Shown: positions 52,588 through 62,608 of the stretch, in pieces
How positions within the stretch are numbered: the stretch's first letter is position 1
Layout: each line of letters begins with the position of its first letter
Assembly: GCF_000473045.1 (NCBI RefSeq)
Contig: NZ_AXAY01000001.1
Location: forward strand, 62,001 to 126,000
From: Bradyrhizobium sp. WSM3983
GTDB taxonomy: Bacteria > Pseudomonadota > Alphaproteobacteria > Rhizobiales > Xanthobacteraceae
DNA length: 64,000 nt
Direction: 5' to 3'
Notes under the pieces: model-generated
The model's input: the letters and a program-made list of their open reading frames with translations, nothing else
Told to the model about the DNA's origin: nothing
The model's database searches: none
Position numbers and translations under genes: made by a program

Positions 52588-53271
52588 ATGACCGACACTG
52601 CAAGCGCTGAATCGGCAACGCTCCGCCGCGACGATCCGGACGACGTCGTCGCGCGGCTGGAGGAAGACATCATCTTCGGCCGTCTGCCGCCGGGCGCGCG
52701 CCTGACCGAGGACGCGCTGATGTCGCGCTACGGCACCTCGCGCCACTTCGTGCGCCAGGCGCTGGTGGAAGCCGAACGCCGCGGCATCGTCCGCCGCGAG
52801 AAGAACGTCGGCGCTACCGTGCGGTTCTATTCGGCCGAGGAAGTCCGGCAGATCTACGAGGTCCGGGAGATGCTGACGCGGCAGGCCGCGCTGATGATCC
52901 CCCTGCCCGCGCCGCAAGGCCTGATCGACGAACTGACTGCCTTGCAACGAGACTATTGCGCGAAGGCCGACATCCGCGATTTGCGCGGCATCCACGAAGC
53001 CAACGACGCCTTCCACGTCACGCTGTTCGCAGCCTGCGGCAATCCCTATCTGGTGCGTTCGCTCCAGGACTACATGAACCTGACGCTACCGATGCGCGCC
53101 AAGAACCTGGCCGATTGCGACGGGCTGGCGCAATCGCGGCGCCAGCACGAGCTGATGATCGAGTTGCTGAAGGGCCGCGACAGCTGGGCGCTCGCGCAGC
53201 TGTGTGTGGACCACATGCAATTCAGCAAGTCGGATTATCTGGCGAGGATTGCGGGAGAGAAGGGGCGCTAG
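52588..53271 (+). CDS. GntR family regulator (FadR/FCD type)
   Basis: 227 residues. The N-terminal winged helix (about 20-85) includes IIFGRLPPGARLTEDALMSR and YGTSRHFVRQALVEAERRGI. The C-terminal FCD ligand domain (about 95-215) has metal/ligand residues of the type D-x3-H (EANDAFHVTLF) and a late His (CVDHM). FCD regulators respond to sugar acids, lactate or other carboxylates. CCAGGAGG precedes the ATG. It is the likely regulator of the divergent dehydratase/TRAP operon. Confidence 0.9.
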   Translation: MTDTASAESATLRRDDPDDVVARLEEDIIFGRLPPGARLTEDALMSRYGTSRHFVRQALVEAERRGIVRREKNVGATVRFYSAEEVRQIYEVREMLTRQAALMIPLPAPQGLIDELTALQRDYCAKADIRDLRGIHEANDAFHVTLFAACGNPYLVRSLQDYMNLTLPMRAKNLADCDGLAQSRRQHELMIELLKGRDSWALAQLCVDHMQFSKSDYLARIAGEKGR

Positions 53272-53452
53272 CGCTCACGCGATTGTCAGCGCAGCAGCAG
53301 CCAATACGGATAAACCTCGCGCCGGCAACGGAACCGGCGGAAATCATCCGATCAAATCGCTAATCTTTTGGTAGAATCATCTAAACTACTCAACCTGTTA
53401 ACGGGTTGTTAGAAGACACTATCGCAAATGGTTTCAGAGAGAGACAACAACC

Positions 53453-54412
53453 ATGCCGGGTTCCGTTACCCGGAACAGTCAGATGAATGTACCCGGTTTC
53501 CTGATCGCATTGGCCTTCGGCGGAGCATTTTTCGCCATTGAGTATGGGTTGTACTACCAGCCCGATATCATCAACCCAGACGTTCTGATCAGCACGTTCT
53601 CCACAGAACATAGGAGGGCCCGAGCAGCAGTCCGACATACGCTGATCAATCCGGACTCGGCTAAATTCGGCACACTCCGTTCAGTCGAGGCCGACACGGC
53701 GAGGTATGTCTGCGGCGCTGTCAACGCGAGGGACAAGTCCGGCCAATCCGTCAACGCCGCGTTCGTCTACACTGTAGCCATCGATTTTGCCCGCATCGAT
53801 GACGACGGACGGATCACGCAATATCAATCGGGATACCGACCTTGCCCCACCGGAGAGGACAAGGTCGTGCAGCAGCGGCCGGCTGCGTCGCCAGGGCTGA
53901 CGTCGGTCGTCGAGGCCGTTCAGAAAGTCGCCCCTGAAGTGCAGATTTCGGTTGCGCCCGTGCTGACGACGCCCGCCCGCTCGGCGGGCGGATCGTCGTC
54001 TGGTGGGACAATGGAGCAGCAGGTCCGCGAACTGGCCGCCCGGACCGTTCCGCCGGATGCTGCCAATAGACAGCAGCCAAATCCGGCCGCCACGCGTGAG
54101 GTTGCCAAGGAGAGTGAGTGGCACGCAGATCGGCCGCCCACCGCGTGGCCCAAATTCCCTGCGGATCACGCGCTTGCGAAGCCAACCCGGAAACGAACCC
54201 CGTCCGAAGCACTAAAGCTCGCGAAAGTCGTAGAGGACCGCTGGAAACAGGCGGAGCCGTCGGCCGACGTCTCGATGCGTCCTTCAGCGGAAGACATCAA
54301 CGAGGCATGCAGGGCGTTGCTCACGATTGATCCAAAGGATATCGAATATCCAAAGGCGTGGGCAGCTTTCACGCGATTGCAAAAGATAAGTCGCGAAATC
54401 GCCGCCAGGTGA
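53453..54412 (+). CDS. Hypothetical membrane-anchored protein
   Basis: 319 residues of no recognised family. One N-terminal membrane helix (about 13-30, FLIALAFGGAFFAIEYGLYY) has no signal cleavage. A compact domain (about 45-145: AVRHTLINPDSAKFG, YVCGAVNARDKSG, FVYTVAIDFARID, and a second Cys in YRPCPTGEDK) looks like a small beta-rich periplasmic module with a possible disulfide. It is followed by a Pro/Arg-rich linker and a helical tail. Similar NPDSAKF...VCGxVNAKNxxG modules occur in many short proteobacterial hypotheticals. No neighbour points to a function. Confidence 0.65.
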   Translation: MPGSVTRNSQMNVPGFLIALAFGGAFFAIEYGLYYQPDIINPDVLISTFSTEHRRARAAVRHTLINPDSAKFGTLRSVEADTARYVCGAVNARDKSGQSVNAAFVYTVAIDFARIDDDGRITQYQSGYRPCPTGEDKVVQQRPAASPGLTSVVEAVQKVAPEVQISVAPVLTTPARSAGGSSSGGTMEQQVRELAARTVPPDAANRQQPNPAATREVAKESEWHADRPPTAWPKFPADHALAKPTRKRTPSEALKLAKVVEDRWKQAEPSADVSMRPSAEDINEACRALLTIDPKDIEYPKAWAAFTRLQKISREIAAR

Positions 54413-54539
54413 TGAACAGGCAGCGGTTGCTGAATTGCGATCGCACGATCGAGAGCCAGACGACGAAAGCGACGTTGACTGGATCAACCGGAAGTCTCAG
54501 CGAGTCATGTGCGCGCTGGCAGCAACGCTCTCTCAACAC

Positions 54540-54617
54540 GTCATTGCGAGCGCAGCGAAGCAATCCCGTATCCCTCCACGGAAAGACGCTGGGTTGCTTC
54601 GCTGCGCTCGCAATGAC
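54540..54617. repeat. Palindromic repeat GTCATTGCGAGCGCAGCGAAGC type, copy 2
   Basis: The 24-base arms are perfect reverse complements (left 54540-54563 beginning GTCATTGCGAGCGCAGCG, right 54594-54617 ending CGCTCGCAATGAC), with a 30-base loop. It occupies the centre of the 362-base spacer between the hypothetical gene and the convergent uronate-dehydrogenase-like gene; the rest of the spacer shows no gene. Same family as 42227-42311. Confidence 0.9.
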
Positions 54618-54774
54618 ATGTGGGGAATGGTTGCGTGCCCGACTCTCACCGCGCCTGTGGAGACGGCCCCTCAGCCCAACGCTCCCAGCGCGAGCGAAGC
54701 TCGTCGCGCCCCGTAAGAACGGGGCGAGGGAGGGCGCTGCGCTGTGGGCAACGCCTCGACTTATCTCGTCGATA

Positions 54775-55599
54775 CTACCGCTTATTCCAGTCAATGATCC
54801 GGCTCGCGTCGCCGTCGAACTCGTTGCTGCAGAAAGCGCCGCCCTGGTAGTGATCGCCGACCGGATCGGGCTTCAGCTTGGCCTGCTCCGCCATGGCGTG
54901 CGCCACATGGTCCTCGGAGCGGCCGGTGGGGCGATAGCCGAATTCGTAGGCGCGGTGGTTGTCCCACCAGGCGCGCTCGTTCAGCGACACGCCATAAAAC
55001 ACCTCGAAATGAATGTCGGGATGCTCGAGCCCGATCTGGCAGAGCTGCACGAGGTCTTCCGGCTTCAGCCAGATCGAGATCCGGCGAAGGTCGAGCGGCA
55101 CGTCACCAAAATTGCCGATGCGCAGGCAAGTCACTTTCAGGCCGTGCTTGTCGGCATAGAGCGCGCCGAGTGCTTCGCCGAACACCTTGCTGACGCCATA
55201 GCGGCCGTCTGGGCGAGCGGTGACGTCGGTGTCGATCCTGCGGTGGCGCGGATAGAATCCGACGGCATGGTTCGAGGACGCGAACACCACGCGCTTGACG
55301 CCCTTGCGGTAGGCGGCCTCGAACAGATTGTAGCCGCCGATGATGTTGGCCTGGAGGATGTCGTCCCAGGGCCCTTCGACCGAATAGCCGCCGAAATGGA
55401 TGATGCCGTCGACGCCCTCGCAGATCGCCTCGCATTGCGCGAGGTCGGACAGGTCCGCCGCCTTGAACTGCTCGTTCGCCCCGAGATCGGCGGGCGGACG
55501 GATGTCGCTGAGCAGGAGGTCCGGATAGATCGGCGGCAGCAATTTCCGCAGGCGTGTTCCGATCCCGCCCGAAGCTCCCGTCATCAAGATGCGCGACAT
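54775..55599 (-). CDS. NAD-dependent uronate dehydrogenase-like protein (extended SDR)
   Basis: 274 residues. The Rossmann loop is MTGASGGIGTRLRKLL, the motif FASSNHAVGFYPRHR is highly characteristic of uronate dehydrogenases, and the catalytic Tyr-Lys are in RYGVSKVFGEALG. These enzymes oxidise galacturonate or glucuronate to the aldarolactone. The ATG at 55599 has GAGGAAAG upstream. It is divergent from the SMP-30 lactonase gene, which would hydrolyse the lactone product. Substrate choice between uronates is not decidable here. Confidence 0.83.
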   Translation of the reverse strand: MSRILMTGASGGIGTRLRKLLPPIYPDLLLSDIRPPADLGANEQFKAADLSDLAQCEAICEGVDGIIHFGGYSVEGPWDDILQANIIGGYNLFEAAYRKGVKRVVFASSNHAVGFYPRHRRIDTDVTARPDGRYGVSKVFGEALGALYADKHGLKVTCLRIGNFGDVPLDLRRISIWLKPEDLVQLCQIGLEHPDIHFEVFYGVSLNERAWWDNHRAYEFGYRPTGRSEDHVAHAMAEQAKLKPDPVGDHYQGGAFCSNEFDGDASRIIDWNKR

Positions 55600-55690
55600 G
55601 TCTTTCCTCGTATTTGGCGACCGGTTTGCGGTCACAGGTCTCTAATGATAGCAGACTTGGGCAGAGGGAACGTAACAACGAGAATTGCAC

Positions 55691-56659
<969 letters not shown>

Positions 56660-56680
56660 GCGCTCCGCGGCGATGGTCTC

Positions 56681-56768
56681 GTAGGGTGGGCAAAGCGAAA
56701 GCGTGCCCACCATTACTTGCTCGTCGCGCAATGGTGGGCACGTCGCTTCGCTCCTTTGCCCACCCTAC
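56681..56768. repeat. Palindromic repeat GTAGGGTGGGCAAAGCG type
   Basis: The left arm GTAGGGTGGGCAAAGCGAAA continues to GTGCCCACCATT. It is mirrored by AATGGTGGGCACG and the terminal TTTGCCCACCCTAC. It lies in the spacer between the lactonase and the aldehyde dehydrogenase terminator. It represents a third palindromic repeat family, unrelated in sequence to the others. Confidence 0.88.
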
Positions 56769-56797
56769 GGCACCTCTCCTTGTCGAGACACTCCAGC

Positions 56798-56838
56798 AAA
56801 AAAATAGAAAACGCCGGAGCGATTTCCCGCTCCGGCGT
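56798..56838 (-). terminator. Rho-independent terminator of the aldehyde dehydrogenase gene
   Basis: Perfect 10-bp stem ACGCCGGAGC/GCTCCGGCGT (56811-56820 and 56829-56838) with an 8-base loop. On the minus strand it is followed by TTTTCTATTTTTTT. It begins 24 bases beyond the dehydrogenase stop. Confidence 0.9.
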
Positions 56839-56861
56839 CATGTTTGTTTAGGCGCCAAAGC

Positions 56862-58292
56862 CTACGCCGCGTTGAAGCCGGCGACGGCCTTCACTTCGAG
56901 GAAGTCCTCGAGACCGTACTTGCCCCACTCGCGGCCGTTGCCCGACTGCTTGTAGCCGCCGAACGGCGCGGTGCGGTCGTTGGGCACGCCCTGGAGATTG
57001 ACGTTGCCGGCGCGAATCTGGCGGGCGACGCGCCTGGCGTTCTCGACCGTGTCGGCGGTGACGTAGCCGGCAAGACCATAGGGTGTGTCGTTGGCGATGT
57101 GCACGGCCTCGGCTTCGTCCTTGGCGCCGATGATGGTCAGCACCGGTCCGAAGATCTCTTCGCGCGCAATCGTCATGTCAGGGGTGACGTCGGCGAAGAT
57201 GGTGGGGCGGACGTAGAAGCCCTTGTTGACGCCTTCGGGCAGGCCCGGGCCGCCGGCGACAAGCGTTGCGCCCTCGTCGATGCCCTTCTTGATCAGCCCC
57301 TGGATCTTGTCCCACTGGCCACGGTTGACGACCGGGCCGATGGTAGTGCCTTCGGCGCGCGGATCGCCCGCCTTGGTCTTGTCGGCGACAGCCTTTGCGA
57401 TCGCGGCGACCTCCTTCATCTTCGACAGCGGCACGATCATGCGCGAGGGCGCGTTGCAGGACTGGCCGGAGTTGTTGAACATGTGCATCACGCCGCCGGT
57501 CACCGCCTTCTGCAGGTCGGCGCCTTCGAGGATGACGTTCGGCGACTTGCCGCCGAGCTCCTGGCTGACACGCTTCACGGTCGGCGCCGCGCGCTTGGCC
57601 ACATCGATGCCGGCGCGGGTCGAGCCGGTGAAGGAGATCATGTCGATGTCGGGGTGCTCGCTCATGGCCGCGCCGACCTCGGGGCCGAGGCCGTTGACGA
57701 GGTTGAACACGCCCTTCGGCACGCCGGCTTCATGGAGGATTTGCGCGAAGAGCAGCGCCGAGGTGGGCGTGAACTCCGACGGCTTCAGGATCATGGTGCA
57801 GCCGGCGGCGAGCGCGGGCGCGACCTTGCAGGCGATCTGGTTGAGCGGCCAGTTCCAGGGCGTGATCATGCCGACCACACCGATCGGCTCGCGCAGCACC
57901 ATCGCGGTGCCGACCGGTTCCTCGAAATGATAGTTCTTGAGCACGTCGAGCGTGGTCATGAGATGGCCGAGGCCCGCACCAGCCTGGAGCTTTTCCGCCA
58001 TCGGCAGCGGCGCGCCCATCTCGTCGGAGACGGCGGCGCCGATTTCCTTGAGACGGCCCTTGTAGATCTCGATCACTTTCGTGAGCAGCGCGACGCGCTC
58101 ATCACGGCTGGTCTGGGAGAATGTTGCAAAGGCGCGCTTGGCGGCGGCAACCGCCTTGTCGACGTCGGCCTTGGAGCCCAGCGCAACGTCGTACATCGCC
58201 TCTTCCGTCGCCGGATTGACGACCGGAGTGGATTTCTTGACGGCGGGATCGACCCAGGCGCCGTCGATGTAGAATTGCATGCGATTGACCAT
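56862..58292 (-). CDS. Aldehyde dehydrogenase family protein
   Basis: 476 residues. The oxyanion Asn is in TPWNWPLNQIACKVAPAL, the general-base Glu in VSQELGGKSPNVILEGADL, and the catalytic Cys in NNSGQSCNAPSRMIVP. The C-terminal EEIFGPVL and PFGGYKQSGNGREWG motifs are present. The substrate is unknown; the location beside uronate-oxidation genes makes 2-oxoglutarate semialdehyde or another sugar-derived aldehyde plausible. ATG 58292 follows GAAGAGG and matches the usual family start; an earlier in-frame start is rejected as unconserved. Confidence 0.9.
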   Translation of the reverse strand: MVNRMQFYIDGAWVDPAVKKSTPVVNPATEEAMYDVALGSKADVDKAVAAAKRAFATFSQTSRDERVALLTKVIEIYKGRLKEIGAAVSDEMGAPLPMAEKLQAGAGLGHLMTTLDVLKNYHFEEPVGTAMVLREPIGVVGMITPWNWPLNQIACKVAPALAAGCTMILKPSEFTPTSALLFAQILHEAGVPKGVFNLVNGLGPEVGAAMSEHPDIDMISFTGSTRAGIDVAKRAAPTVKRVSQELGGKSPNVILEGADLQKAVTGGVMHMFNNSGQSCNAPSRMIVPLSKMKEVAAIAKAVADKTKAGDPRAEGTTIGPVVNRGQWDKIQGLIKKGIDEGATLVAGGPGLPEGVNKGFYVRPTIFADVTPDMTIAREEIFGPVLTIIGAKDEAEAVHIANDTPYGLAGYVTADTVENARRVARQIRAGNVNLQGVPNDRTAPFGGYKQSGNGREWGKYGLEDFLEVKAVAGFNAA

Positions 58293-58447
58293 CGTTAACC
58301 TCTTCTTTTCGGGCTTGGAGGGGGCGTTTCGGCAGGCATCCTTGCACGAAAGCGCCAGCAATTGAACCCGCCATATGCGGGGCCAGCGTTGCGGCAGACG
58401 GAGGTCATATGAGCCGATGGCGGGAACGTGGCAAGGTGGCCCTAACT

Positions 58448-58568
58448 GTCGTCCCGGCGAAGGCCGGGACCCATAACCACAGGGCGCAGTTGGCTTGCTC
58501 AGGTGTCTACCGCCTGTGGACTAGAACGACCGCTGCGGCGTATGGGCCCCGGCCTTCGCCGGGGCGAC
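58448..58568. repeat. Palindromic repeat GTCGTCCCGGCGAAGGCCGG type
   Basis: The left arm GTCGTCCCGGCGAAGGCCGG continues GACCCATA (58448-58475). The right arm is TATGGGCCCCGGCCTTCGCC continuing GGGGCGAC (58541-58568), complementary except for a few positions. It ends one base before the stop codon of the E1-type gene at 58570. Fourth palindromic family in the window. Confidence 0.88.
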
Positions 58569-58569
58569 G

Positions 58570-60933
58570 TCAGACCGCCATCTTCCGGTGCAGTACGGGC
58601 GCGCCGGTGGTGAGACTTTCCGCCGCATCGATGATCGCGTTCGCGTCGATGCCGTAATGGCGGTAGAGGTCGGCGATGGTGCCGGTCTGGCCGAACTGCT
58701 CGACGCCGAGCGCCTCGACGCGATGGCCGCGGACGCTGCCGAGCCAGCCGAGCGCCGACGGATGGCCGTCGATCACGGTCACGATGCCGCAGTCGCGCGG
58801 CAACGGCGCCAGCAGCTTCTCGATGTGGCTGAGGTGCTGCACGCCGCGTCGATCGCGCCGCAATTTTCGCGCGGCGGTCCAGCCTGCATGCAGGCGATCG
58901 GCCGAGGTGATCGCGAGCAGGCCGATGTCGCGGCGGCTCTCGCCGATGAAGCCGGTCGCCTCGATTGCTTCAGGCGCCACCGCGCCGGTATAGGCGATCA
59001 CGAGTTCGGCATTGGGGCCCGGCTTGCGCAGCCAATAGGCGCCGTCGGTGATGCCCTGCTGCAGCTCTGGCGTCATGATCCGCTGCGCCTGCTCGATCGA
59101 GCGCGTCGACAGCCGCAAATACACCGAGCCGCCCTCGCCCGGATCGCGCTGCATGTGGTCAAAGCCGAAAGCCATGATCACGGCGAGCTCATCGACGAAG
59201 GCGGGCTCGAACGAAGCGAGCCCGTCCTGCGCCATGCCGATCAGCGGCGTCGCGATCGACTGGTGCGCGCCGCCCTCCGGCGCGAGCGTGATGCCCGATG
59301 GCGTCGCCGCCACCATGAAGCGCGCATCCTGGTAGCAGGCATAGTTGAGCGCATCGAGCCCGCGCTCGATGAAGGGATCGTAGAGCGTGCCGACCGGCAG
59401 CAGCCGCTCGCCGTTGATCTGGTGCGACAGCCCGAGTGCCGAGAGCATGATGAACAGGTTCATCTCGGCAATCCCGAGCTCGAGATGCTGGCCCTTGGGC
59501 GAGAAGTCCCAATTGAAGGTGGATGGAATTTTCTCGCTGCGGAATAAGTCGGCCTTCTCGCCGCGTGCGAACAGGCCGCGCCGGTTCACCCACGGGCCGA
59601 GATTGGTCGAGACCGTGACGTCGGGCGAGGTCGTGACGATGCGTTTTGCCAGCTCGCCGTCACCGCGTGCGATCTCGTTCAGCACGAGGCCAAAGCCCTG
59701 TTGCGTCGACATCTGCGGCGACGGCTTGAACGCGAGCTGCTGCGGCACCTCGACGACAGGCGCAGTCAGCCGCCGGCCGTCCCTGTTGAACGGCACGCGC
59801 GCGAGGAAGGCGTCGAGCTCGGCGGCGCTTTGCGTCAGGCCCTCGTACTTGTCCCATTCGTGGCCGGGGCGGATGTTCTGGCTTTCGCGATATTTCTCCA
59901 TCTGCGCGACCGTCATCAGGCCGGCGTGGTTGTCCTTGTGGCCCTGGAACGGCAGGCCGACACCCTTGATGGTGTAGGCGATGAAGCAGACCGGACGGTC
60001 GTGATCGATGGATTCGAACGCGTCCAGCATGCTCGCCATGTCGTGGCCGCCGAGATTGGACATCAGCGCCAGCAGATCCTCGTCGCTGCGCTTGTCGATC
60101 AGTTTTGTGATCGGCCCCTGATCGCCGATCTCGTCGTGGAGATGCTTGCGGAACGCCGCGCCGCCCTGGAAGCACAGCGCGGCGTAGAGCGCGTTCGGGC
60201 AATTGTCGATCCAGGTCTTCAGCGCCTCACCGCCGGACTCGGCAAAGGCCTCGCGCATCAGCCGGCCGTATTTCACGATCACCACGTCCCAGCCGAAATT
60301 GCGGAACATGGTCTCGAACTTTTCCCAGAGCCCCTCGCGCACGACGGCATCGAGCGACTGGCGGTTATAGTCGACGACCCACCAGGTGTTGCGCAGGCCG
60401 TGCTTCCAGCCTTCGGCGAGGGCTTCGAAGATGTTGCCCTCGTCCATCTCGGCATCGCCGACCAGCGCGATCATCCGCCCTTCGCGGCGGTCCTTCATCC
60501 AGCCATGCGCCTTGACGTAGTCCTGCACCAGCGAGGCAAACAGCGTCTGTGCGACGCCGAGGCCGACCGAGCCGGTCGAGAAATCGACGTCGTCGACGTC
60601 CTTGGTACGCGAGGGATAGGACTGGGCGCCCTTGAAGCCGCGGAAATTCTCGAGCTTCTCGCGGGTCTGCCGGCCGAACAGATACTGGATCGCGTGGAAC
60701 ACCGGGCTCGCATGCGGCTTTACCGCGACGCGGTCCTCTGGGCGCAGCACGTGGAAATACAGCGCCGACATGATGGTCGCGAGCGAGGCCGAGGACGCTT
60801 GGTGGCCGCCGACCTTGAGGCCGTCCGTGTTCGACCGGACATGGTTGGCGTGGTGGATCGTCCATGACGACAGCCACAGCGCCTTGCGGGCCAGTGCGGT
60901 CAACGTGTCGAGACGGGCGGAATCAACGGGCAT
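58570..60933 (-). CDS. Homodimeric E1-type 2-oxoacid dehydrogenase / transketolase-like protein (MdeB-like)
   Basis: 787 residues of the AceE-type TPP enzymes. HQASSASLATIMSALYFHVL and HASPVFHAIQYLFG lie near the N-terminus. The TPP-metal motif is VGDAEMDEGNIFEALAEGW ending VDYNRQ. A transketolase-like pyrimidine domain has LELGIAEMNLFIMLSALGLS, then a C-terminal domain. It is shorter than AceE (about 890) and matches the size of MdeB, the 2-oxobutyrate dehydrogenase E1 of methionine catabolism in pseudomonads. The divergent Lrp gene mirrors the mdeB-mdeR pair. No methionine gamma-lyase gene is visible here. ATG 60933 is chosen over an earlier start by the GGGAGC spacing. Confidence 0.78.
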   Translation of the reverse strand: MPVDSARLDTLTALARKALWLSSWTIHHANHVRSNTDGLKVGGHQASSASLATIMSALYFHVLRPEDRVAVKPHASPVFHAIQYLFGRQTREKLENFRGFKGAQSYPSRTKDVDDVDFSTGSVGLGVAQTLFASLVQDYVKAHGWMKDRREGRMIALVGDAEMDEGNIFEALAEGWKHGLRNTWWVVDYNRQSLDAVVREGLWEKFETMFRNFGWDVVIVKYGRLMREAFAESGGEALKTWIDNCPNALYAALCFQGGAAFRKHLHDEIGDQGPITKLIDKRSDEDLLALMSNLGGHDMASMLDAFESIDHDRPVCFIAYTIKGVGLPFQGHKDNHAGLMTVAQMEKYRESQNIRPGHEWDKYEGLTQSAAELDAFLARVPFNRDGRRLTAPVVEVPQQLAFKPSPQMSTQQGFGLVLNEIARGDGELAKRIVTTSPDVTVSTNLGPWVNRRGLFARGEKADLFRSEKIPSTFNWDFSPKGQHLELGIAEMNLFIMLSALGLSHQINGERLLPVGTLYDPFIERGLDALNYACYQDARFMVAATPSGITLAPEGGAHQSIATPLIGMAQDGLASFEPAFVDELAVIMAFGFDHMQRDPGEGGSVYLRLSTRSIEQAQRIMTPELQQGITDGAYWLRKPGPNAELVIAYTGAVAPEAIEATGFIGESRRDIGLLAITSADRLHAGWTAARKLRRDRRGVQHLSHIEKLLAPLPRDCGIVTVIDGHPSALGWLGSVRGHRVEALGVEQFGQTGTIADLYRHYGIDANAIIDAAESLTTGAPVLHRKMAV

Positions 60934-61019
60934 GACAATGCTCCCGGAAACAGGTCCCAAATGATACGCCTGCGGGCGCCGTCATACTTCTCAATTTTTC
61001 GCGCCATAACACCGAATAT

Positions 61020-61034
61020 TGGGATATTTTACCA
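61020..61034. promoter_or_regulatory. Lrp-box-like site between E1-type gene and lrp
   Basis: TGGGATATTTTACCA fits the E. coli Lrp consensus YAGHAWATTWTDCTR at 12 of 15 positions. It lies within the wider dyad ATTGG-N9-CCAAT (61018-61036). It is placed 33 bases before the Lrp-family start and 87 bases before the divergent gene, where one regulator could control both. Confidence 0.6.
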
Positions 61035-61066
61035 ATCTAGCCCAGCCAAATACAGGTTTCATCCCA

Positions 61067-61528
61067 ATGCCCGAGCTCGACGCCATCGACCGCAAAATCC
61101 TCAGCTCCCTCCAGACCGACAGCCGGCTGACCATGCAGGAGCTCGCCGACAAGGTCGGGCTCTCGGTCTCGCCCTGCCATCGCCGCGTCAAGCTGCTGGA
61201 GGAACGCGGCGTCATCTCGCGCTATATCGCGACGGTGGACCAGAAGGCGCTGGGCCTGCATGTCAGCGTCTTCATCTCGATCAAGCTGGCGCGGCAGAAG
61301 GAGGAGGACCTCAACCGCTTTGCCCGCGCGATCTCGAAATGGGACGAGGTGCTGGAGTGCTATCTGATGACCGGCAACCGCGACTATCTCCTGCGCGTGG
61401 TGGCGGCCGACCTCGCCTCCTATGAGACGTTCCTCAAGACCAAGCTGACCCGGCTCGACGGCATCGCCTCGATCGAGTCCAGCTTTGCGCTCAGCCAGGT
61501 CAAATATTCGATCGCGCTGCCGGTCTGA
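61067..61528 (+). CDS. Lrp/AsnC family transcriptional regulator
   Basis: 153 residues. The N-terminal helix-turn-helix DAIDRKILSSLQTDSRLTMQ is followed by LADKVGLSVSPCHRRVKLLE and the RAM ligand domain (about 65-150, VSVFISIKLARQKEEDLN, VLECYLMTGNRDYLLRVV). It resembles regulators of amino-acid-derived 2-oxoacid catabolism (MdeR/BkdR type). ATG 61067 gives the standard family N-terminus; a longer in-frame reading would cover the Lrp-box-like site. Likely activator of the divergent E1-type gene. Confidence 0.9.
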   Translation: MPELDAIDRKILSSLQTDSRLTMQELADKVGLSVSPCHRRVKLLEERGVISRYIATVDQKALGLHVSVFISIKLARQKEEDLNRFARAISKWDEVLECYLMTGNRDYLLRVVAADLASYETFLKTKLTRLDGIASIESSFALSQVKYSIALPV

Positions 61529-61636
61529 CGGCCCCGCCGGGCATTTCGGACCGGCCCGCCGCCGGTGTCACATGGACGCAATAAACCCCGCCGATGGTCA
61601 CGGGCGACAGGCACCCTCGGCCCGAGAGAGAGACCC

Positions 61637-62557
61637 ATGACTGCATCCGACCGCACCGCCCAGACCGCCAAGCGCGAGCGCATCATCCAGGAGATGGCCG
61701 ACGACCTCGACGAGGAGCTGGAGATGGAGCTCGATGACGCCCGTCTCGACGAGCTGCTGGACGAGACCGACGTTCTCAACCCGACGGTCGATCGCCGGGT
61801 TTATTTCCGCGAGCTGCTCCGCCTCCAGGGCGAGCTGGTCAAGCTGCAGGACTGGGTGCAGAGCGAGAAGAAGAAGGTCGTCGTGCTGTTCGAGGGCCGC
61901 GACTCCGCCGGCAAGGGCGGCGTCATCAAGCGCATCACCCAGCGTCTTAATCCCCGCATTTGCCGCGTCGCGGCGCTTCCGGCGCCGAGCGAGCGCGAGC
62001 GCACGCAGTGGTATTTCCAGCGTTACGTGTCGCATCTGCCGGCCGGCGGCGAAATGGTGCTGTTCGACCGCAGCTGGTACAACCGCGCGGGCGTCGAGCG
62101 CGTGATGGGCTTCTGCACCGACGAGCAGTATCAGGAGTTTTTCAAGACGGTTCCCGAGTTCGAGCGGATGCTGATCCGCTCCGGCATCATCCTCGTCAAA
62201 TACTGGTTCTCCATCACGGACGACGAGCAGCAGTTCCGTTTCACCATGCGCATCAAGGATCCCTTGAAACAGTGGAAGCTGAGCCCGATGGATGTCGAGG
62301 CACGCAGCCGCTGGGAGGCCTACACCAAGGCCAAGGAGACCATGCTGGAGCACACGCATCTGCCGGACTCGCCGTGGTGGATCGTCGATGCCGTGGACAA
62401 GAAGCGCGCCCGCCTCAACTGCATCGCGCATCTTCTGAGCCAGATGCCGTACCAGGAGGTCGCGCGCGCCCCCGTGGTGCTGCCGCCGCGCGTCCGCAAT
62501 CCCGACTATCACCGCGGTCCGATCCCACCGGAGATGTACGTGCCTTCGAAATACTGA
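61637..62557 (+). CDS. ppk2: Polyphosphate kinase 2
   Basis: 306 residues. An acidic N-terminus (about 20-45, many Glu/Asp) precedes the PPK2 core with Walker A in FEGRDSAGKGGVIKRITQRL, the lid region APSERERTQWYFQRY, and Walker B in LFDRSWYNRAGVERVMGFC. A conserved WKLSPMD follows. It reversibly transfers phosphate between polyphosphate and nucleoside diphosphates. Length and motif spacing fit class I. ATG 61637 follows GAGAGAGA; an upstream in-frame start is unconserved. Confidence 0.93.
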   Translation: MTASDRTAQTAKRERIIQEMADDLDEELEMELDDARLDELLDETDVLNPTVDRRVYFRELLRLQGELVKLQDWVQSEKKKVVVLFEGRDSAGKGGVIKRITQRLNPRICRVAALPAPSERERTQWYFQRYVSHLPAGGEMVLFDRSWYNRAGVERVMGFCTDEQYQEFFKTVPEFERMLIRSGIILVKYWFSITDDEQQFRFTMRIKDPLKQWKLSPMDVEARSRWEAYTKAKETMLEHTHLPDSPWWIVDAVDKKRARLNCIAHLLSQMPYQEVARAPVVLPPRVRNPDYHRGPIPPEMYVPSKY

Positions 62558-62608
62558 CGGCACCCGCCGCGCTGACCGGCGGGCGAGCTTCCGGATGAGG
62601 AAAGCGAG

